A model generated the notes under the pieces. It was not told the DNA's origin. It ran no database searches and saw only the letters and a list, made by a program, of their open reading frames with translations. Made by a program: the position numbers and the translations under genes. Shown in pieces: positions 55,457 through 64,000 of a stretch of 64,000 nt of DNA (position 1 is the stretch's first letter; every line of letters begins with the position of its first letter). Source of the DNA: Brasenia schreberi (Eukaryota; Streptophyta; Magnoliopsida; Nymphaeales; Cabombaceae); NCBI GenBank assembly GCA_036023115.1, contig JAYKKT010000089.1:21943001-22007000 (forward strand), written 5' to 3'.

Positions 55457-57332
55457 TGTAAACACCCTAAATGAATTTTGAAAAACAAGCTCACTCCAAA
55501 TTTCGAAAACCAGTTTGTTTTAAAACCTCTGTTTTAAATTGGGAATTTTAAAATCTTTTCAAAGGTAAAGTTGTTCAAATTAAAGTTTAAGGGATGAAGC
55601 CTAGAGGATATAAACAAATCAAGCGAAGATCAAGGCGACAGTTGAGCAAAGCCCGCATCAAGTCAGGCTCAAGTTCAAGTGAACCAAGCCATGGATCAAA
55701 GAAAAGAATCAAACCAAGTCAAGGCACGTCTTCATCCAAGCCAAGTGGGTAGCCTCACCAACCTAACCTAGTTGAATTTGACCAAAGCTTAGACTCGATT
55801 CACCTAGGCTAAGCATGACTTGTGGTCTAGCTCTAACCAAATGGCCTTAACTAGACCGAATATGTTTGACTCGCCTTAGCCATCTTCACCCTATACTACT
55901 TGGCCAAATAACAATTAAACATCACCTTATCTACCCAAATAGCCTTGATCGAATTCATTACAACCAGCCCATCTCTCCCATTGAACACCACCTCCCCTAG
56001 CTGAAATGCCTAGGCGATGGAACCAACACCAAGGTGGCTCGAGCCAAGACTGCACCGGCCTGCTTAGAGCTGTCCATGATGGGTTTATGCTGACCTAGGG
56101 GACCACATGATGGTCACTTGAAGTCTACGTGAAGAGCATGGACTTTGGGGCTGGGTTTTGGGCCATGGAGCACCCGCCCAAAAGAACCATTTAGAGAAGG
56201 CCCCCCTTGGCCTATAAATATAGGACAAGGGGGATGATTTCTAGCATTGGTGAGCATTGGGAGGGCATCCTTGGCTGGAGCATTTTGTGAGGTTCATCTA
56301 GGGAAGAGTGGAGAGAGAGAGGGAGTGTAGGAAAAGTAGGAAAGTGATGCAAAATTAGAGAGTGAAAGTGAGAAAAGATGATCATGTAGTATAGGGTGAA
56401 GATGTACTGTAATCTCCTATATGCTTAAGCTAATCTATATATTTCCATTCCCTTCAGCAATTTATTTTGTGTTGTTGTGTTGGTGCAATTTAAATTCGGG
56501 TAAGTTTACATCATGTATGTTTTAAAAACAAAATTCTGTTTTTTCCAACATCTAACATACATTGATTGTTGCAATTTTCATTTCTAAATCGATCATGCGA
56601 ATGCTTTGAAATTTTAGGCACCACATCTACACACACAAAAATGTTAGAAATAAAATTCTCGAGAATTTGAGGGTGATGTAGCTATGTGAATAAAACTGAG
56701 AAAGATCGGCCAAATTCTGATTTAGTTTTTGTACAGTCGGTTTTCCTACAACAAGGGTTGGGTAAAAGTCTCATATCTTTGTTTGTGGTGAACCAAATTT
56801 GATAAAATTAGTCTCATCAGAAAGCTGACATCCATAGATTTTCGGCAAGACTAAAATCATAGAATTTTTGAGTTTTGTATACTAAGATACAGAGGTAGAG
56901 GTTTCTTTGGGCCTATGTGTTTCTGTAACAGAATATCTTGAAACTGTTGAGTAGAGTTCAATTCCCGATTTAATTCTGTAAATCTACAGTCCCAAAATTC
57001 AAAATAAAAATATGCTTAGGTTTTCAGAACTTACAGATTTTAATCTCTTGACCAAAGTGCATGAGTTTGCTTTTATCACAACCACATTTCAACATAAATT
57101 TTGCAATTCACCTACACATATGAAATCCTCAAAGCGCTTAGGCTGACCCTTGCGCATCAGTTCAAGAAGGCCTAAAGCAAAAAGATCTAGCTTAGCCATA
57201 ATCGCCTATAGTCAGATTTTAAACTTTTGCTAGATTTGGAAAACTAGCTGGCATGCATGCGCAAACGAAGTAGGTTTGAAGAGTTTACTTCAAGTCTCTA
57301 CATAGGCTTCAAGAAAAATTTTTACATCTACA
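55457..57332 (+). mobile_element. 5' LTR of element I
   Basis: TGTAAACACCCTAAAT...TTTTTACATCTACA, about 1.88 kb, the shortest LTR here. TATAAATATA is at 56213-56222. The end segment includes GCTGACCCTTGCGCATC, as in the other LTRs. It lacks the hairpin series, telomere-like repeats and GAGCCTT units. The boundary is set by the switch from H pol codons and by the PBS. Confidence 0.88.
56211..56222 (+). promoter_or_regulatory. TATA box of LTR I
   Basis: CCTATAAATATA, about 755 bp into the LTR, preceded by CCCCCCTTGG as in LTR G. Confidence 0.6.
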
Positions 57333-57336
57333 AAAT

Positions 57337-57353
57337 TGGCACGCTCGGTGGGA
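57337..57353 (+). other. Primer-binding site of element I
   Basis: TGGCACGCTCGGTGGGA, 4 nt after the LTR CA end; one or two changes from the Z site. Confidence 0.8.
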
Positions 57354-57463
57354 CACTGGACTTTAAGGATTTTAAACTTAAGTGATTTTTCAAACTCCAA
57401 TTCTTCAAAACTTTTGGTGTTAATACCTCTCTTGTGCATAAGTCTTCAAATTTCAATCAAAGC

Positions 57464-60346
57464 ATGTCGAGTTCAAAGGGCTCTTATCCGGTGTCTAGCC
57501 GAGCTTCATGCTCATCAAGTCATATTTCCAAAAGGTTTTCAAAAACTTATTATAAAAGCTGGGAAGACTCGCTTGTTTTTTTAAGAAGGGAGCTAAAGTT
57601 TATAGGAGAGAAAGTCGTCGCTTTAAGCCAAGAGGCCGAAGCGGTAGAATCATGCTCTTCCCATGAGAAACAAGCAAGGGCTCACAAGAAACCCTCTCAC
57701 ACAAGAAAAGCCAAAGTGACCTCTAGATTAGAGGAGGAACAAGAGCTGAAGGCTTTCACAATTAAAGATAGAAAGGCCTTGCAACAATTGTTGAGAGGTC
57801 AAACCAAAGAGAAAAGAGCATACGCACTATCGGATTTTCTATCATCCGATTATCAAACCGATAGTGAAGATGACATACTGAATTTCCACCAGTATGATGG
57901 AAGTGTGGATCCTAGATCACACTTTTAGCTCTTTTCTCGAAGAGCATACAAAAAGAAGGACTCTTCAAAGTGGATTTATTGGTTCCCCCTCTCTTTTAAG
58001 GAAAATGCATCTAAGTGGTTGGCTTCATACGACTTAAGCCAATTCGCCAACTTCGAGGACTTGACGAATTGCTTCATGCAAAGATTTTCTCACAATGTTA
58101 AAGTGACACCCACTTTAAATACCTTGAGAGATACAAAACAAGCTCCTAACAAGGATGCACACGTATTCATCGTTAGATGGAGTTCATTCTTGGGGCAAAT
58201 AAGGGAGTCCATATCTGAATGATGTGCTGTAATACTCATCCTTGAAAATTTCAAAAATGATTTAAAAGCTCTCCTCTCACTCCATAAAATTTCAAATTTT
58301 CAAACAAACTTGAAAAAAAGAGTGTACGAGGATTTGTGGAAGTGGAGGAGCTTTAAAAAACTTCATTTCGAAAAGCAAGGGGCATATGGGCCACACACCC
58401 CTGAGAGTGGGGCATATGGGCCACATGCTCCTGAGAGTGGGGCAAAACCCCAAAAAATTATAAATGTCTGAGTAGAGCCAAGCTCAGTCAGACCCTCATG
58501 AACCTCTGAGCAAAAACATGCTAAGAAAAATCAAAAAAAGTTTGAAAAGAGGGAGTTTACCCAACTAGGACAACTACTAATGGAAGTCTTAGACATTCTC
58601 CTAACCCAGGGTTTGATCACTCTCTCGGCAATTCTCGAAGGGATACCTCTTAAGGGAAAGTTTTTGAGCGATTTTTGCAAGTATCATAGGCTCAAGGGCC
58701 ATGATACAAACAAATGTTTTGCCCTCCTACACAAAATCGAAGACTTGATAGAGCAAGGAAGGCTCCATGTCTCGAAGGAACCGGAGCTCCCCCAAGCCAT
58801 TCTAAAAGAGTCTTTCCCCAATCATGCAAGTACAAGCGGAAAAGGAAAAGAGGCATGCCTTCTTCCACTCAAAACTCATGGGATGGAACATGCATTGCAT
58901 ATGGTACACACTACTTACCACACACCACTTTCTATCATAATAAAAAAAGCCAAGCAAGTAGTGATATGGGGAGCGCTTAGACTCCCGCCCTCGGTTAGAG
59001 ACTTAGTAGAAATTCATGGTGCTCTGAGGCATCCAATTAGATCCAAGATAGGAACGGGCCTTAGGGAAGGTATAGGTGAGGTGACTGGGTCTGGAAGGAT
59101 CTATCAACTCTAACACTTAGCTAAAAATGCTAGCAAGGAAGCGGTCGTCTTACCTGACCCTTCAAAAGCATGCATCCCTAATGCATCTCATGGCATGGAC
59201 AAAGGTAAAGGTATTGTGTTAACCCCATACGATTTGGAATTTCATCTTTCAAAACTTCTCATAAACATATCTATCTTAGAGTTTATACAAATTTCACCTA
59301 AACATATACGAGTTTTAGAGGGAATCCTAGAAAGAGTCAAGGTTAACCCATCCATAACTCCCAAGTCACTATCCTTGGTCTCCCCAATATGTGCTAAGGC
59401 CCCTATCGTGTTCACGGAGGATGAATTAGAGAGACCAAATACAACCCATAACAAAGCCTTACATATAGAAGTGGTATTGAATCACCATACTCTACACAAG
59501 TGCTTGGTCGATGGGAGAGGAGGTCTAAACATTCTTCCTCTTCACGTGGCCTTTCAAATAGGAGTTTCCATGTCTAGGATAGAACCGAACCCAATCGTTA
59601 TCACTGGATACGATGGTAACTCATCCCAGCCACTAGGAGTCATCGAGTTGCCCATGGAGGTATGGAACATCCAACACATGGGGTTATTTTATGTCTTAGA
59701 TATAAACCCCCATTATAACTTGTTGTTAGGTAGGCCTTGGATCCATAGTCTCCGAGCCGTACCTTCCTTGTCTATCAACTCATCGATCAAATGAGGAGGC
59801 TATGGAGATGTCTCACCTATCCTTAGTCGACCACCCCCTAGGAGACCCTCACCATAAAGTCGTCCACCTCCTAGGAACCCCCAAATGTAGGGAGTCGTCC
59901 TCCCCTAGAGTCGTCCATCTTCTAGTTAAGCCCAAGCTATCCCCAACTCCAAAACGTGTAGAAACTACCTTCCTCTAGGGTTGTGTGTATCCTAGGGAAG
60001 CCTAAACCATCTCTAACCCATACCTCTCAACTCCTAGCCAAAACAACTTGGGTGTATTACCATGATATGGATGACACCTTATTCCACACTTTACAAAAAA
60101 AATTCCAAACTCAAGAAGCCTTGGAATATGATGTTGAACATGGGATATACACTGTATCAAGGTCTAGGAGCCCAAAGCCAAGGTAGGTTAGAGCCCATCA
60201 TACCTTTGCCTAACCTAAATCGACATGGATTGGGCCACACCCCATCCATACCCCCTGAGCCACCACCTAAGACCACTTGGGTTGAGGGTGCCTTAGAACC
60301 CATTATCACCGAAACGTATGGCTTAGACCTCTTGTTTAGAGTCTAA
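57464..60346 (+). pseudogene. Element I: gag-protease, many in-frame stops
   Basis: ATG at 57464 (MSSSKGSYPVSSRAS) is preserved. The same frame carries the gag core (KWLASYDLSQFANFEDLTNC), CKYHRLKGHDTNKC, SGRIYQL, the protease DGRGGLNILPLHVA and LLLGRPWIH to about 59790, interrupted by TAG 57926, TGA 58220, stops near 58470-58500 and TAA 59111. After 59794 the frame shifts back and forth through a proline-rich linker with repeated 'PPPRRPSP'-like DNA. It returns for SWNMMLNMGY-type linker, IPPEPPPKTTW and TAA at 60344. A 30-bp unit encoding GAYGPHxPES is duplicated at 58381-58440. Not translatable as one protein. Confidence 0.85.
58381..58440 (+). repeat. 30-bp tandem duplication in element I gag
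   Basis: Two adjacent 30-bp copies (58381-58410, 58411-58440) differ at a few bases. They encode GAYGPHTPES and GAYGPHAPES and keep the frame. Not present in Z. Confidence 0.85.
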
Positions 60347-60369
60347 TTCATGGTGTTTTCCTTGTAGGT
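60338..60369 (+). promoter_or_regulatory. Putative branch point and 3' splice acceptor, element I
   Basis: GTCTAATTCATGGTG then TTTTCCTTGTAG with AG at 60366-60367; the pol start that follows is ATT where Z, H and A have ATG. Confidence 0.48.
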
Positions 60370-60371
60370 TT

Positions 60372-63300
60372 GATTGAAGACCCCTCTTGAAAAAAATCCC
60401 AAAAAAGTATATATTTGGAAAAACAAAAAAAATTGGAAAACTTTCAAAATCCAAAAACATTTGAAAAACCTGAAAATTTTAAAAAGAAAGTTGTTTGTGT
60501 TCATTCTCCTAGTCTTTGTTTGAAAAAAGTCAAAAAAAATGAAAAATCTCAAAATCTCAAAAAGAAAGTCTTTTACATTCATCCTCCTAGTTTGTGTTTT
60601 GAAAAAGACAAAAAAATCAAAAAATTGGAAAACTCCAAAAAAATTGGCCATGTACAAAGCCCGTTTTCGAGTTCTTCAAAATCCATGTACATTTCCAAAC
60701 CAAAATCGACCAAGTCCATTAGGAACAACCCCACTATCTTGCATGATACTTCCCTAGAAATTAAAGCACTTGAGAGTGATCAAAGCAAGGAGGAAGATCC
60801 TCTCATCCATGAGGAAGATCAAGCCTTCGAGCTTCTTGAATTCCATAGAATCCTTGACTTGGAAAACCCTTCAAATTCCGTAGGAGGGGATTTTATAAAG
60901 ATCAATCTAGGAAGTAAGTCTAACCCAAAGTATGTCAAAATAGGTGCTTGTTTGTATGAGCATGAAAGAGCATCATTCATTGCATTTTTGAATTCCTATG
61001 TGGATGTATTTGCATGGACCTATGAAGACATGTCGGGTCTAGATTATAGGATTGTAGAGTATCATCTTCCCTTAGAACCCAAAGCGAAACCCGTAAAATA
61101 AAAGCTTAGGAAACTCCATCCCAATGTTCATTCCCAAGTGAAAGAGTGTTTAGCAGATATTTTAAAAGCCGAATTTATAAAACCCATTGCTTATTCCGAA
61201 TGGCTTTCAAATATTATTGTGGTTTGAAAATCCAATGAGAAAATTCAAATTTGCATTGATTTTAGAAATTTGAACAAAGTCACTCCAAAAGCTAACTTTC
61301 CTCTTCTAAACATTGATTTGATAGTGGATAGCACTACAAATCATGAAATGTTTTCTTTCATGGATGGCTATTCGGGTTATAATCAAATCAAGTTAGCACC
61401 AAAAGATCAGGCAAAAATTGCTTTTACTATACCTTAGGGCACATACTGCTACACAGTTATGCCATTTCGTTTGAAAAATGCCGATGCCACATACCAAAGA
61501 GCCATGACTACCATTTTTCATGATTAAATCCATGAGCTCTTAGAAGTATATGTGGATGATCTTTTGGTAAAATCAAAAACCCGATGCACACACATAGAAT
61601 CTTTGCAAAAGGTTTTCGAAAGACTTAGGCTTTATAAAGTGAAGCTAAACCCTCAAAAATGTATTTTTGGAGTGAAATTAGGAAAACTTTTAGGGTTCAT
61701 GGTAAGCCAAAGGGGTATAGAAGTCGACCCCTCTAAGTGTCGAGCCATCATAGACATGCCTCCACCCTCCAACTTGACCCAAATCTGAAGCCTCCAAGGT
61801 CGACTTCAAGCCATTAGGAGATTTATCTCCAATTTAGCAACAAGATGCAAACCTTTCAATAGGCTTTTGAGAAAAGAGGTTAAATTTGAATGGGATGCTG
61901 ATTGCCAAAAAGCTTTTAAAAGATTGAAAACTTATTTGGTAAATCCTCCGATTTTAAAACCTCCAAAGTAAGGAAAACATTTATTGCTTTACATTTTCAT
62001 TCATGCGAATGCATTGGGTGCTTTACTTGCTCAATATGAGGATGATAGTCTTAAGGAGTATGTTATTTACTATATTTCAAAAACTCTATTGGCATATGAA
62101 AGAAATTATCAAGTTATGGAGAAAATGTGCTTGGCCTTGGTGTGGGCTTGCCAAAAGTTCAGACATTACTTCCTAGATCATGAAATTTGGATAGTGTCTA
62201 AACTTGATCCAATCATGCACTTATTTGAAAAACCTATCGGTAAATGGCAGCTCCTCTTAATGGAGTATGATTTAAAATTTTATCATCAAAGCTCCATTAA
62301 GGGACAATCCCTAGTCGATCATGTGGCCGAATTGCCTCTTGAAGATACATATCTCATACTTGATGAAATGCTCGATGAAGGCATATTTCAAATGAATTTC
62401 AAAACCATATTTTAGCAAATTGTTTTAATGAAGATCGAGTATGAAATATGTATTTTGATGAGGCAAAGAATCAACAAGGGGCAGGTGTGGGAATCATCCT
62501 CATATCCCCTGAAAAAGGAGAGATCCCAATTGTAATTCCATTAGATTTTTCATGCTCAAATAATATGGCTGAATATGAAGCACTCATACAAGTCCTAAAA
62601 GTTTTGAAAAATCTAGGGGCATCATGTATTGAAGTCTTTGGAGATTCTATGCTTGTTATAAACCAAGTTTTAAAAATTTGGCAAGTCAAAAATGAAAAAC
62701 TCATCCCATACCACGAATTGGCCACCCAATTGGTCGATTCCTTCAAATCATGCACACTCACCCACATAGATTGAGAGGACAACACCATAACAGATGTCCT
62801 CTCATCCCTAGGGTCATCCTTAAGAGTTGACCCCACCATGGGAACTCGATCCTTAGAGATCATGCACTTACCCACTCCATGCACCCACGATTTGGAGATT
62901 TGCCAAAGTGACCAAAATTCGATTGAAAAGCCTTGGTTTCAAGACATTAAAAACCTTTTGAAAAATGAAGGATTTCCCGAATTTACTTCTTCTAAAGATA
63001 AAGCTTTTATTTGAAAGATTTCAACCCAATATGTGATCTTGGGAGGGGTTCTTTATAAAAAGAGTTTTACCGACATCTTGTTGAGATGTGTAGACCTTGA
63101 TGAGGCTAGGACTATAATGCATGAGTTCCACGATAGAGAATGTGGGGGCCATGTCAATGCAAATATGATGGCCATGAAAATGCTTAAGACCGGTTATTTT
63201 TGGTCCAACCTAAAGCAAGATTGTCTTGATCATGTTAGGAAATGTCATCAATGTCAAGTGCATGGACATGCCATTCATATCCCATCGTCCACCTTGCATT

Positions 63301-64000
63301 CCATTGTGAGCCCATGGCCCTTCATATCCAATCTCCCCAATCACATCAAATGAACATAGGTTCATCTTAGGAGCCACTGAATATTTTTCTAAATAGGTTG
63401 AAGCTACCTCCTTGGCTAATGTCCAAGGATAACATGTAGTGGCATTCATTAAGAAAAATATATTGGCTCGATTTGGAGTTCCAAGGGACCTAGTGTCGGA
63501 TAATGGCACACCTTTCAAGAATGAGAAGATGGAAAAGTTATGCAATACCTATAGCATAACTCAACACTTCTCATCGCCCTACTACCCTCAAGGCAACAGC
63601 TAAGCTGAAGCCATGAACAAAACTCTCATAAGCATCATCAAAAAAACCTTAGAGAAGGGTAGAACATGGCATGAGAAGCTTGATGAAGCCTTATGGGCTT
63701 ATAGAACTTCCATCCAAACACCCACAAATGCTACACCATTCAAGTTGGTCTATGGTACAAATGTCATACTCCCCATTCATACCAAATTGCATTCATTTCA
63801 TACATCACTTGTACTCAATTTGCCCATAGAGACTTTACACCAAGCTAGGATGGCTGAGCTTGACCTATTAGATAAGAAGAGACTCCTTGCCATGGATCAT
63901 GTACATGCATACCGGCAAAGGATAGCCTGACATTATGAAAAGCATATGAAGGCTCGTCACTTCAAAGTGGGAGACCTTGTATTGAAAATCATCCACCATT
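60372..64000 (+). pseudogene. Element I: pol (RT, RNase H1, second RNase H, integrase), decayed
   Basis: Collinear with Z pol. RT: FRNLNKVTPK and YVDD at 61549-61560. RNase H1 about 61980-62330. Second RNase H from MYFDEAKNQQGAGVGI, after a frameshift near 62420. Integrase finger HEFHDRECGGHVNAN to KCHQCQVHG (63120-63260). In-frame stops include 61099, 61226, 61435, 61525, 61786, 61967, 62772 and 63012. A deletion near 63330-63345 removes the segment equivalent to Z FDIVGPIF with the first catalytic Asp. The second region (SDNGTPF) and a Glu-to-Ala-context change (AEAMN near 63605) are still visible. The last frame runs to the window edge at LVLKIIHH. No function is likely. Confidence 0.88.

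Larger units (their letters stand above)
55457..64000 (+). mobile_element. Element I: Tat-type Ty3/gypsy, truncated by the window end
   Basis: 5' LTR, PBS, gag-pro and most of pol in the normal order; the 3' UTR and 3' LTR lie beyond 64000. The copy is collinear with Z but carries at least a dozen in-frame stops and a few frameshifts. It sits inside the pol gene of element H, so it is younger than H. Confidence 0.92.

Overview
The window is repeat-dense nuclear DNA from a land plant, probably a seed plant with a large genome. I find no convincing host gene, rRNA, tRNA or CRISPR array. Almost everything recognisable is a Ty3/gypsy LTR retrotransposon of the Tat type (plant non-chromoviruses with a second, archaeal-like RNase H after RT-RNase H1), in many copies and both orientations. 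There is also a chromovirus-like gag, one RTE-clade LINE and a decayed hAT transposase. I use working names A-L and Z for the copies. Tat LTRs here begin TGTAAACACC and end near CTACA. They are about 1.9-3.3 kb long and are followed by a TGGCACGCC-type primer-binding site.

Layout. 1-1539: minus-strand LTR C. 1540-8388: decayed plus-strand element A (gag-pro/pol remnants, 3' UTR, PPT, 3' LTR). 8389-13322: minus-strand element B (gag, PBS, 5' LTR), into which A is inserted. 13323-15142: plus-strand LTR fragment D, into which B is inserted. 15164-16204 and 29673-30541: chromovirus-like element J (minus), split by element Z. 16205-29672: element Z, the one complete Tat copy, with two LTRs of about 2.74 kb, PBS, gag-pro, a 1261-codon pol with one stop, PPT and a 5-bp target duplication (one mismatch). 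30542-31900: unassigned. About 31990-35080: RTE LINE. 35387-39270: internally deleted Tat element K (minus). 39271-40900: unassigned. About 41000-42480: hAT transposase relic (minus). 42876-43640: LTR fragment L (minus). 43641-44224: unassigned. 44225-45890: LTR F (minus), inserted in plus-strand element E, whose integrase end, 3' UTR, PPT and 3' LTR occupy 45891-50835. 50836-53008: LTR G (minus), carrying a 47-bp minisatellite. 53009-55456: element H (plus gag-pro-pol start), interrupted by G on the left and by I on the right. 55457-64000: element I (plus), running off the window.

How the parts would work together. In an active Tat element the 5' LTR promoter (TATAAAAGG in A and Z) drives a genomic RNA. 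Gag and protease come from the first frame, and RT, two RNase H domains and integrase from a second ORF. All four copies that preserve the junction have a branch-point-like CTRAY motif at the gag-pro stop, then a pyrimidine run and TTGTAG just before the pol start. The A and Z LTRs carry a near-consensus splice donor (AAG|GTGAGT) about 280 bp downstream of the TATA box. This suggests pol expression involves splicing, either an Ogre-like intron or a retrovirus-like subgenomic RNA. Other conserved non-coding parts are a perfect palindrome beside the PPT, a 30-nt stem-loop in the 3' UTR, and a series of imperfect hairpins about 80 bp apart in the LTR leader. The other Tat copies are broken, and most traceable premature stops are C-to-T or G-to-A changes.

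All calls come from reading sequence and translations by eye. Boundaries marked approximate were set where homology between copies fades.
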